From NCBI GenBank assembly GCA_036365455.1, contig JAWQUS010000026.1:15766001-15830000 (forward strand): a stretch of DNA of 64,000 nucleotides, given 5' to 3'. The stretch comes from Macrosoma leucophasiata (Eukaryota > Arthropoda > Insecta > Lepidoptera > Hedylidae). Of this stretch, positions 1 to 11,300 are shown one piece after another (within the stretch, counting starts at the first letter, position 1; every line of letters begins with the position of its first letter). Under the pieces are notes generated by a model, which saw only the letters and a list, made by a program, of their open reading frames with translations, made no database searches and was not told where the DNA came from. A program made the translations under genes and the position numbers.

Positions 1-80
1 AAGGGTCTCGGGCTCAGTGAGGTTTATAGCAAAGAAAATTCAGAAAATTCAACGCAGGCGGAGCCGCGGGCAATAGCTAG
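1..80 (+). mobile_element. Helitron-like element, 3' part
   Basis: The window opens inside a short non-autonomous Helitron-like repeat. It ends in CTAG at 77-80 followed by T, and its last 70 bases (gtttatagcaaagaaaattc onward) closely match the end of the next copy. The 5' end is cut by the window. Confidence 0.6.
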
Positions 81-267
81 TCTATAATATAAAAATAAGT
101 CGGGTTTTTCTTCCTGACGCTATAACTCCAGAACGCACAAACCGATTTCCACGGTTTTGCATTCGTTGGAAAGGACTCGGGCTCCGTGAGGTTTATAGCA
201 TAGAAAATTCAGGGAAAATTATTTATAAAAAGACATCCACGCGGGCGAAGCCGCAAGCAACATCTAG
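81..267 (+). mobile_element. Non-autonomous Helitron-like element
   Basis: It starts with TCTATAATAT directly after the CTAG of the previous copy and ends in CTAG at 264-267 followed by T. The TC start and CTRR end are the terminal signatures of Helitrons. It has no coding capacity and is 187 bp long. Confidence 0.6.
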
Positions 268-543
268 TGCTTTATAAAATTTGCTTCTACCGTGCCCCGT
301 CCGGATTCTGTTGAGGCGGCACTAGTCTCTCCTTGGGAGAGGTAATCCTTTCGGTTTGTTTGGAGGGTCTTGGAAGGTGACACGATGCCCCGCAGTTGCA
401 GATACCTGCTGACTATACTTAAGAACAAAAAGTTTTAATAGGTGGTACGAAACTGACAGGACAATATCATGCGCCATAAATGAAGTAGGGGGGACTGATG
501 TTGTATTTTTATTTTTTTTATTTACATTCATAATGCTCTAACA

Positions 544-1108
544 CAGCTATACTCTAAGTGTGTTCCGCGGAACCCTAGGGTTCCGTGATACCTCTGTGGG
601 GGTTCCGCAAGAATTTAGAAAAATAAATCAAACCTCTCTCTGGTCGCTCCGCGGCCGCACAAAACGCTATGAACGTTATTTATTTATTTATTTGTATTTG
701 TAGAAACATGTGTTACAATAGCTGGTACAATATCTCATAAGTTTGGTATCAACAATTTTATACTTGTACAACCCGTTCGCTCTAAGTTTGCCGGTCTGTG
801 GAATGCGCGTCGCCGAAGCTGATATGAGACTCCCAACTTTCTTCCATCAACCTGATACCAACCAATTGATGAAAAATAAAAAACAGTTTCATACCTCCCA
901 CTAGTTAGATTTTTTCTTTTTTAATATTTTCTATTATTGTCCTTGCCAAGTGGTGAAGTAAATAATAATTAGCAACTGTCACATTGTACTTTTATTATGC
1001 TGATTAATAAAAAATACACTTACAAAAACAATTGCTTTATTGTAGGGTGCCATCAAGTATTTTGATTCCCAAAAGGATTCCGTCATTTAAAAAGTTTGAG
1101 AACCACTG
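544..1108. mobile_element. Non-autonomous hAT element with perfect 8-bp TSD
   Basis: The 565-bp element begins CAGCTATACTC and ends GAGAACCACTG. It is flanked on both sides by the same 8 bp, CTCTAACA (536-543 and 1109-1116). Eight-base target duplications and CA/TG termini are typical of the hAT superfamily. No transposase is encoded. Confidence 0.75.
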
Positions 1109-1303
1109 CTCTAACACTTTAACACAAGGGGCCGTTACCCATGTATGCGAACGTATTTTTTCTCTCTCCCCCATGGGAGAGAGGTCTCGCTGAGCGTGAC
1201 ATAATGTGACACGGGACGGAGGGTCCACGGCAACGTGACGTTCCCAGTTCATTAAAATATTTTAAATTAATATTTCGTTAGACTCCCTGATTTAAAAAAA
1301 AAA

Positions 1304-1550
1304 CATATTTAGGGGGGTATATTTTTTTGTGACGAAATATTTTATGGTGTCACAGTGTAACACAGCGTGACAATAGGAGGAGGGTGTTATTTTTTGTCAT
1401 ATTTAGGGGGGTATATTTTTTTTGTGACGAAATATTTTATGGTGTCACAGTGTAACACAGCGTGACAATAGGAGGAGGTGGTGTAATGTTTTGAACGTAA
1501 TATTTTAAGGGGGATCATAGATAGTGTGACACAGCGTGACAATAGAAGGG
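1304..1550. repeat. 94-bp tandem repeat, about 2.5 copies
   Basis: The unit starting catatttagggg at 1304 recurs at 1398, including the GTGTCACAGTGTAACACAG core. A third, diverged partial unit is recognisable at about 1501-1550. The flanking 1117-1303 shares GTGACA-rich sequence, and no gene is seen. Confidence 0.7.
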
Positions 1551-1607
1551 TAAGGGGTCATAAAAGGCTTATTTTAGCGTAACATATTTTATGGACTTAT
1601 TTTATTT

Positions 1608-1905
1608 TACTGGTGGTAGAGCTCCAGTGACGGAGCTCGCGGGCGTAGGCACCACTGCATTACCTAATATACTTGCCGATAAATGGTAGTGTTCAGCACC
1701 ATCGTGTTCCGGTCAGGTGGTAATGTACGGCCCTGTAATTTCCGGCACAGAGGCATAACACCTTAGGTCTCAGGAGTGGTAACGCATCTGCATTTTGACC
1801 TTGGTCTTTGTGTGATATATATAGACACCCTATAGGTTGCAGTCATCACTTAACATCAATGTGAACTGCATGCTTGTTTGCCACTTCCATTACATTAAAA
1901 AAAAT
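1608..1905 (+). mobile_element. SINE-like family A, full copy
   Basis: This is a reference full-length copy of the commonest repeat here. It starts actggtggtagagctcc, contains gccgctaaatggtagtg-type core sequence and gcatgcttgtttgcc, and ends in an A-rich tail. The 5' end folds on itself (ggtggt...accacc). No clear tRNA B box is seen, so it may be the tail of a LINE rather than a tRNA SINE. Confidence 0.75.
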
Positions 1906-1934
1906 GGACAGTCCCCAATTTTTTTGCAAAGTTC

Positions 1935-2128
1935 TCCAGTGATATGTTCTTAGGTTTTCGTGAGCCACACTCATTGAAATAAAACTTCAATGAGTGTAGC
2001 TCGCGCTCGCGCTCTCAGTCTGCCCGGGACCACGGAAGCTGAAAAGCGACCGAAACGTCGGGTTGATTTTAAAAATCATTATAGATTAATATACGCGAGA
2101 TAAATCCGTAAAAATTGTTATATTTCAA
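1935..2128. mobile_element. Penelope-like element terminal fragments
   Basis: Two pieces of the Penelope-like terminus seen at 27.9-29.4 kb are joined here. A minus-strand end (1935-1986, gatatgttcttaggttttcg) abuts a plus-strand end (ttcaatgagtgtagctcgcg). That end is followed by a further plus-strand terminus (cagtctgcccgggacc through gataaatccgtaaaaa). This mix of inverted and tandem ends is usual for Penelope-like insertions. Confidence 0.6.
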
Positions 2129-2173
2129 AAAGTTCTCCAGATTCAGATGTTCTTCTATTCATTACTCGTGCAG

Positions 2174-2323
2174 GGATGTAGAAGCAAAGACTGAAGTGAA
2201 GCTGCCGCCGGCCGTGCTGCAGCTGCTGGAGGAGCTGGAGGCGGCCGCCCGCGCGCTGCTGGCCGACAACCCCAACTTGCCGCCCAAGGACCTCGAAGCT
2301 AAGACTGAACAATACCTTGTTAA
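2174..2323 (+). CDS. UBN: Ubinuclein exon a (first visible)
   Basis: Acceptor tgcag at 2169-2173; donor GTGAGT at 2324. It enters in phase 2 and leaves in phase 2, encoding DVEAKTEVKLPP through TEQYLV (49 codons). It is Leu/Ala/Glu rich and predicted helical. GC content is far above the flanking intron. Confidence 0.8.
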
Positions 2324-5300
2324 GTGAGTATCTGGGTATCTGGATCTGTATGAATGGATGATAGCACACGTCCATTGAGAACTGCTTAGTGATTGGGAAG
2401 AAGAGGTTATTGGAATATATCGACTGCAGCAATTAACATATTTTTAAAGAAAAATGGAAAGAGACTCGAACTCGCGTCCACTGGGAATCAGGTCCAGCGG
2501 CTCTTCCAACTGAGCTACCGAAGTCCTGCCCGATTTGTCAAATTTTTCCTTCACATTTATTTAATTGCCTTATGGTTTAACTGCCTCGGTAGCCTAGTGG
2601 TAGCAGGGCACTACTACTACGCTGAGGTCCTGGGTTCGATTCCCGGGTAGGGGGTTATAAGAGATAATGGTGAAAAAGCCTTTATCTCTGGTTCTATTGG
2701 GATTTTTCCATAAAGACTGGTAAAAAAAATACAATTTCAGTCTACTCGTGACCACGGCCTTTGCATTACGGCCGAAACGTCGAGTGTCGAGGTAAATACT
2801 TCGATTAAAATAGTACACGATTAAGTCCCGTTTACAATATTAAAATATGAATACAAATCGTGCAAGTTTAAAACGATTTCATTCAATGATGTTATCATCG
2901 TAGATTGGAGCGTGTTCTGAGCAAGAGCAACGCGGACGGGCGAAGTACCCGCGCGGCCGCCACTCGCGCCGCTAAAGCGTTGAGGCTGCCGCGCGCCACC
3001 GTGGCCGCCGCCCTGCAGGCGCACCGGGCCGCCGCCCCCCCAGCCCCCGCCGCCCCCCTCGCCGCCCCTGCAGGCCCCACGAGTGAGTATTTGTACTATT
3101 TATTTTTCGCAATTATACATACGAGTGAACTTTAGAAATTAAAGAAAAATCGAATCGAACCTACGATCTCAGGATAACCGGTCCAGCCGCTTTACCACTA
3201 AGCTACCGAAGTCTTCGGTACTTCAGTAGTCGGACCGAGGTCAAAATGCAGATGCGTTACCACTCCTGAGGCCTAAGGTGTTATAGCCTCTGTGCCTGAA
3301 ATTACAGGGCCGTACATTACCACCTGACCGTAACACGATAGTGCTGAACACTACCATTTAGCGGCAAGTATATAAGGTAATGAAGTGGTGCCTCGGGCAT
3401 AGGCACCACTTCATTACCTTATATACTTACTGAGCTCCGTCACTGGAGCTCTACCACCAGTAATTCAAACGTATAGTAAACAGTCCCTTATGCAGGTTAT
3501 GTAACTTCACGCCAGGTCCCTAACGGGAAAGGCAGAGAATGTGGAGCGCCAGATATCCTGGTCCTGACACACCTCCCGTGCCTCATCTACCTTCATCATT
3601 CTCTTCATACATGCACGCCGATTCCTAAGACTTTTGACCCCACCATCAGACAAAACTCAACCTATTTGGTCGTGATAGGTCAGGTCAGTCTTGGTCTTCC
3701 TGGGCCTCTGCACACTAAGTCATTCGCACATTCCACATTCTTTCTACGAGTATATGCCCAAACCATCGGAGCAAATGAAAAAAGGCTTTTTTCATTTTTA
3801 CACCGATACTATCATTCACACAAAGCTTCTTTCTTACATCTTCATTACGAACGCGGTCGGTGTGCGATACACCGCAGATCTTGCGCAAAGATCTCATCTC
3901 GACCGCGTTTAAATAACCGACTTCCAAAAAAAGGAGAAGGCTCTCAATTCGTCCGGATCTTTTTTTTTTTTTACTTTCATGCTCTTTCGTGCGTTGGAGT
4001 AAGTATGGCTAGTCGAGGCCGCTGGCTTAAAAGTTTGGACTCTAGCAGCTTACCCAATACTCCATTCACGCAATTCCCAGCAAGCATTCTCCTCTCTATG
4101 TCAGCGGTGTACCTGCCATCCCTAAAAAAAGAGAAAGGCATAAATATAGTTTCAAACTCAACTCAAAAATTTATTTAATCACTTGGAAATAATAGAATTT
4201 GCTTGTGATAGGTCAAATTACAAAAAAGAATTAAAGTGAATAACAATTGATACATTGAGTGATGAAATGAAACTTTAAAAATAAAGTAAATGATCGTCCA
4301 AAAATAGCAAAGAATTAAAACAGGTATCAACAGCATTTTCCATTTTTGCCAATTGCCAATTGTATGTGTTCACAGCCGCAACGTCAACTTCGAACATTGC
4401 TCAACCAGTCAGTGCCAACGCCACCGCGACCTCCAGCTCTACCACTGTCACCGCCACAGCCACGTCGACAGCCGCGCCTGTGACGTCACACAAGCGCAAG
4501 TACCCCGAGGAGGACGACTTTGACGTCAGCCGAATGACCCCTGAAGAGAAGGAGGCGAAGATCGCTGAAACTTTACTCAGGTAAGGTGATCTTCGACGTC
4601 AACGTCAGATACGCGGGTGCCGGTAAACGTCCACAAGTTCAAATACTCGAAGATGTTTTATTTAATACTCTACTTTATTGCACCATAATATACAACGGTA
4701 GGTTACATTAGCATTATCATTCGACGACCCGGTTAGTCCAGCGGTGTGAGACGACCGTTTGATTCGAAGGGTCGCGGGTTCGATCCCCGCACCGAGATAA
4801 ATATTTTGTATGGCCTACAGATATTTGTTTCGAGTCTGGATGTTTGTGTATGTGTTATATGTGCACAACGGTACCCACAACACAGGCTTATACCTAGTGT
4901 GGGGCTGTGAGTGTAAGCGTATTTTATTTATTATTTTTTTTTATTATGGACCCTGTAGGGCACTGCAAAGTAGGAGAGAGGAGGATTGATACTGAATTAA
5001 ATATGATGATACTGAATATAATGGAATGGATTTAAGTAGGCGATTCGTATTGAGACCACATTAGTCTAAATTCACCGGGCGGTTGGCGAGAGTAAAAGGC
5101 TCTCACCCTGGGTTGCACCAAGATATTTGTTAAAGTTTAAGTTATTGTAACATTTCCCATCATTCTCTAACTTTAACAAATATCTTATTCTGAAAGTTAT
5201 TAAGTTTCTATTAAAAGGTGCAACCCAGCCTAAATAAATAAAATACGCTTACACTCACACTACAGCCCCACAGTAGGTATAAACCTGTGTCGTGGGTGCC

Positions 5301-8300
5301 GTTGTACACATACAACACATACACAAACACCAGACCCGAAACAAATATCTGTAGGCCATACAAATATTTGTTCCGGTGCGGGGATCGAACCCGCGACCCT
5401 TCGAATCAAACGGTGGTTTCGCACCGCTGGACTAACCGGGTCGTCAGAATGAATTTACACATCTGCCTAAGGGATACCCCTGTGGGTCCGATTCTCGGCT
5501 TAGGGCGTTGCGGAGTCACCAACTAACCGTGGAAGACTTCGACAGCCGAATGACCCCTGAAGGGAAGGTGTCAAAGATCGCTGAAACTTTACTCAGGTAA
5601 GGTGATCTTCAACGTCAAGGTTAGTGAAGACCGCGTCAGCGAGACTGCAGTAGTTGGGTAATTGGCAAAAGCTTTCACCCTAAATACATTTACAATTTCC
5701 TTGCGAGTCCGATTCTCGGCTTGGTTTCAAATGTGGAACTGATGACGCGTCCGCCTTATACCCGGACGCGTACCCACATCTATGTTATAAAAGTGGCAAA
5801 CAAGCATGCAGTTCACATTGATGTTAAGTGATGACTGCAACCTATAGAAACCCACACAATGACCAGACGTCAAAAAATGCATGCGTTACCACTCTTGAGG
5901 CCTAAGGTGTTATGCCTCTGTGCCGGGAATCACAGGGCCGTACATTACCACCTGACTGGAACACGATAGTGCTGAACACTACCATTTAGCGGCAAGTATA
6001 TTAGGTAATGCGGTGGTGCCTACGCCTGCGAGCTCCGTCACTGGAGCTTTACCACCAGTAAGTGTAAGCATTTTTATTTATTTATTTAAATAATGCTGAT
6101 TTTATTTCTTTGCAGATTAAGAGCGTTGATAGAAGAACGCAAGCCTGGCATGATGGCCACATACAATGCTGAATGTGAAAGGGTTCAGGAGGAAAGGTAC
6201 CGTATCTCTGTTGTTTAATTCTATTGTTTAAAAAAAAAGTGATTATTTACAGTATGCATAAAACTTATAAATGCCACCGAGTGAAGTTGCCTGCGTCAGC
6301 TTTGCGCCAAACTTTAGCTTGCGACAACCATATAGACGAAAAATAAGAGGTAGTTTTAATGTTGCTTAATGAAAGCAAACTCACTCACTCCATATGTAAG
6401 TATAATAATATCTTAAATAGTCCTTGTACTTAACTAATTTCAAGGACGCGTTTAAGTTTTGTGTGATACCTACTGTATGTCATATTTTCAAATTAATCAA
6501 GGCTGCTACCACTAGGCAACTGCCTCGGTAGCCTAGTGATAGTAGGTTACTACTACCAACGCTGGGGTCCTGGGTTCGATTCCCGGGTCGAGGTATATCA
6601 GAGGTAACGGTGTTAAGTTCTTTATCTCTGGTTTTATTGGTTTTTTTTTTTTTTTTTGTAGTTTTCAAGTACCTCGGAATTTGGTGCGTGCATTTTACCT
6701 CTGCCTACCTTTTCGGGGATTACAGGCGTGAAGTTGAAGTGAACGTACAAAGACAAAACAACCCAGGCCTCAGCGGCAACGAGACGTCTCTCTTGACCTG
6801 CCGAAAAGAGATTGTCGGGAAAAGCTAGCCTGCAATCATCTCGTTCTCGAACATTCCAGAAAGAAGATCCAGATCGCGTCGGCCGAAGGCGCCCCGGTGG
6901 TAGAGAAGCGTTTGCCCAAACGTCGGTTCCCGTGGTGCGGCCGCTCCCGGGCGCTCCTGGGGCGCCTCGCGCGCCTCGCGCCCGATAAGGAAGCCGCCGC
7001 CGCGCTGCTGCTGACGCGCGCCCTGCCCCTGTTCCCCGCCGGCTTCGTCAGGATGCCCACCCTGCTGCGCCAGGCCGAGTGAGTGTCGCCCGCCTTTAAC
7101 CTCACCGTTTTCCCCGCTGAGTTAAGGTTCCCACCGAGTTTCAGTTAGCAAATGTAATCTAACTGTAAGTTTAAAATCTTGTTAAACTTACAGTTAGATT
7201 AGAGAAATAGTAAAAATTAGAGAAGCGGACTCAAAGATATTAATTCACACATACTTGTTTGCCCTTTTCAGTCTCAGCAAAGACATCAAAGCGGCAGACC
7301 TGAAACGACAACGTGTCGGCTCAGTCTCGCAATCGGCAGCTAACCCGCCACAACAGTCTTTCAATGAACCGATTCAGTTCCCCAGTTCCTTAACCGTCAC
7401 CACAACCCTCAAGAACATGGAAAAAGAAACATCACCGGAAGAAAAAGACTCCAAGTATAAAGTCAATCCGGCAGCGGTATTCGGCACCATTATCAACACA
7501 TATTCATTGAACAAGGATCTCATAATAGAGAAACCGGACGACAGAAAGAAGGAACTAGAAAAAAGCAAAGAAGATGTGTACATTCCCCCTAATATAGGCA
7601 GCATAACAATAACTCCTGTGCCGAACCAAAAAGAGAAAAAGAATAATGCGGTAGTTGAAAAACACAAAGAACCGTTAATCCGAGTGAAATCACCGCATGC
7701 TTTGAATGAGATGGTGCAAAAGAAAGAAAAGGTAAAAAAGCCTGATAAGCCCCAAAGTGCACCAAAAAGGGTTGAGTCTCCATTACACATAGACACAAGT
7801 TACCAGAACAAAAAAGAGCCTACACCTAGTCCAAAGTTAAAAGACGAAATGACACCTAAACAAATAGAAAACATGAGAGTAGCGGAAAACAATATACCCC
7901 GACCCGGTCTTGTTCCTGTACATCATTCTCCCACCTTCGCAAAACCAGACAAACGACCTCCAGAAGTGAAGAAAAAGAAGGACATTGTGATAGTTTCCGA
8001 TATGGACCCATTAGGGGATATTCAGCAAGATCTTTTAGTGGCTGTGGATGATAGTAGTAGTGATGTAGAGGTTATCGAGGATAAGTCGGACAAAAGTGAA
8101 CCAAAAAGTGTGAACAGGTGTGAATCAGTGCCTTCGAAGGACAAAGTGCGTGACAGTCACAAAAAAACAAATTGTCAGAACAGTAAGCCTGATAAAAGTG
8201 TAATAGTGAACGATAATGATTGCTCGCGAAAACAAAATTTAAACCAGCCAATAGATGAAATAGCGTTAGTTCGACGGAATTTACAAGAAATGGAGGTGAG

Positions 8301-11300
8301 TTTTTCGATTATTATTATTTCTGTTATATTGCTATGAGGTTGTGAAATAGGTGTTGAAGAGGCACCAATTCCAGTGATCTGTCAAATATTATCATAATAT
8401 ATACACAAATATTTGATTAATCCTAGGTGGCTCCATGACTATTTTTAAAGTTAAAGTTAGTGTAACATTTCACATCCATTTCTTACTTAAAGAAATCTGT
8501 TAAAGTTAGAACAGGATGTGAAATGTTACACTAACTCTAACAAAGAATGTGTTGCAACCCAGGCTTAATGTCGGCAAACGAAATAATAGAATGCATTTAG
8601 GTATGGCTCAATATTTCTTAATAGTATTTCCATTCCCTGAATTAGATATTTATTATGATCGATCCCCACACTGAGACAAATATTTGTATGGCCTACAGAT
8701 ATTTGTTTCAGGTCTGGGTGTTTATGTATGTGTTGTGTGTACAATGGCATCCACGACACAGTTTTATACCTAGTGTGGGGCTGTAAGTGTAAGCATATTT
8801 ATGTTTATTATTTTGTTCTTAGGGTTCCATACCCGGTGGGTAAAAACGGGACCCTATTAATTATAATCTACTGTCCTTTCATCCGCTTCCCTGTCCGTTT
8901 GTCACCAGGCTGTATATCATGAATCGTGATAGCTAGAGAGTTGAAATTTTCTCAGATGATGAAATTCTGTTGCCGCTAGAAAAAGCCTAAAAAAAGATTA
9001 AAATAAATGTTTTAATGGGGTTCCTGTACATACAACAAACGCGAGTATTTGTTAGATATTACGGCCTACCCATTAAAATTCACAAAATATTAAAAAATCC
9101 AAATTTTTGCTTTTTTTCTCATTCACAATATGTGATATTACATATTACAGAAAGCACAATCACCCTTAGCCTGCGACGCGTATGCGGGAGTCATTACCAG
9201 TGGTAAGTTACCTTTGTTTCATTAAAACTTACAAATAATTACGAAAAAAACTAAACCATGTAATAAAATATATGTAGTCCTAAAATTGAAAACAAAATGA
9301 ACAGTTATTTCTACAATTAAAGGAGATGTTGCAAAAATGTATGGACCTCCGGCTATGTATTGTACACAATATCATTAACAGGCAAAATCAATATAAAAAC
9401 GTTTTAACTGCAAAGGAGATGTTGCGAGCTCGGCTCTGGTTCGTACACGTCCTCAAAAAATGGGTAAATTTAAGAAGAATCCGTAAAAATGCAATTAATT
9501 TATTCAAGAATATATTTTAGAGTTACAACCACATTTAATTCAAACGATTTTATCATTTTCAACCATGTTCAACATGGCGGCGTTACAGCCGACGTTTGAG
9601 ATCAATCAATTTCGACAGTATTTAGAAAATATTACTTTTTTTCTCCAATTACTATATAATCAAAATACAATTTAAAAAATGAAAATGTCAAAATGACATC
9701 GCCCGCCATATTCGCCATGTTGGTTTTGAGTTGCAATTCTAACTGCAAATAATGTTTTGTAACTGCAAACAAAGCTAAATAAGTGAAAATATGCAGCAAA
9801 AAACGTTTTTATATTGATTTTGCCTGTTAAATGATATTGTGTACAATACATGGCCGAAGGTTCACTTACTTCATTAGCTTTATTTGCAGTTATCATTAGT
9901 TAAACTAGTAAATATAGATTATAAATATGCGTAAAAATTAGGTTTGCAGCATATCTGGATGAACGAAATGGTTCTGCTGTGGGATCCTAACCTATTCGTT
10001 TTTATTGTGATGCCTATATTCACTTCCATTAGCATAAACTGGGTTCGCTTAACGTGATTGCTTTCGCTCTAGCTATAAGTTTATGATTTCATCCTATTGT
10101 TTTCCTCTCTTTGTCAGTTTCTCTTAGGTTTTTAGGTGACAAACAAGCATGCATTTCACATGCATGTTAAATGATGACTGGAGTCTATGGATATCTACAC
10201 AAAAACCAGAGGTCAAAATGCAGATGTGTTGTCACCCCTGAGATGTAGCTGTAACAGTAAATACGGAGCCATAAATTGCCGTTCTAACCGGAACACGATA
10301 GTGCTGAACACTACCATTTGGCGGCAGATTGATTAAGTAATACGGTAGTAGTGGTAGTACGCCCTCGAGTCCCTACGACCTACTCTACCACCTACTAGGA
10401 GATGCTCCCCTTGGTAAAGCATATGTACTGGTACATATGCTTTACCAAGGGGAGCATCTCCTGTATATTACTCCCTTTTTCTTTTGCTTATCAAGAAGAA
10501 AAAGTGATTACCACAATAATTTCACGGGTGGTAGAGCTCCAGTGAATGAGCTCGCGTTACAGTACAGATATCAACAGTATGGAAACTACGTACAAAACGT
10601 TCGAAACTGCACACTAACACAAACATGCGCATCGACGGTCGATGTAGCGAGTAACTCAGTACTGCAGTACCGAAGAGAGAGAAGCTTAGAGGCCTCCTCG
10701 ATGCACATGTTTGTGTGAGTGTGACGTTTCAACGTTTTGTACGTAGTTTTCACACTGTTCATATTTGTACTGTGGTAGTTTTCAGGACGATCGTATTCCG
10801 GTTAAATGGTAATGTATGGCCCCGTAATAACGATCACAGAGGCAACGCATCTGCATTTTGACCTCTGGTTTTTGTGTAGGCGTCCATAGGCTGCAGTCAT
10901 CGCTTAACATCAATGTGGGTTGCATGTATGTTTGCCATCTCACTTACATAAAGAAAAATTGAAAGGTCAAACAAAATATAGTCACTAAAACAAGCTGCCT
11001 CTAGTGCCCCCCGAGACGTGATGCGCTAAGCAATTTCTCAATTTGCTTATAGGTTAATCTGGCACTGATTATGATGGCATATCGCATATCTTATACTAAT
11101 GGACTAGAAATATGTCAGGAGTATAATAGGTTTACTGATTTCCTAATTATTATTTGTCGGTGGGGTGAAATTGCAAACTTACAATAGCAGAAATGGTCAC
11201 AATAAGCGACTGAACCATAGAGGTATTACAGATAGAGCAGGGAAGTCAGGTTTTCGACTGTCCTTCGGTTAAAAAGAGACAGAAGATTAAATCGAATCAA

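Noticed and set aside
2440..2660. tRNA-like sequences with A and B boxes here and at 4725, 20765, 50770, 57792
   Set aside because: None folds as a complete cloverleaf with a matched acceptor stem; all continue into SINE bodies.
3666..4178. 170-codon plus-strand open frame
   Set aside because: It is antisense to LINE coding relics and contains a T-run-driven Phe stretch.
9421..9520. Possible extra ubinuclein exon (EMLRARLWFVHVLKKWVNL)
   Set aside because: It lies inside the foldback element, lacks a pyrimidine-rich acceptor, and a copy of its start (aaaggagatgttgc) occurs just upstream.
10397..10462. miRNA precursor
   Set aside because: The stem is perfect and the centre is only 2 bases, unlike a pre-miRNA; kept only as a palindrome.
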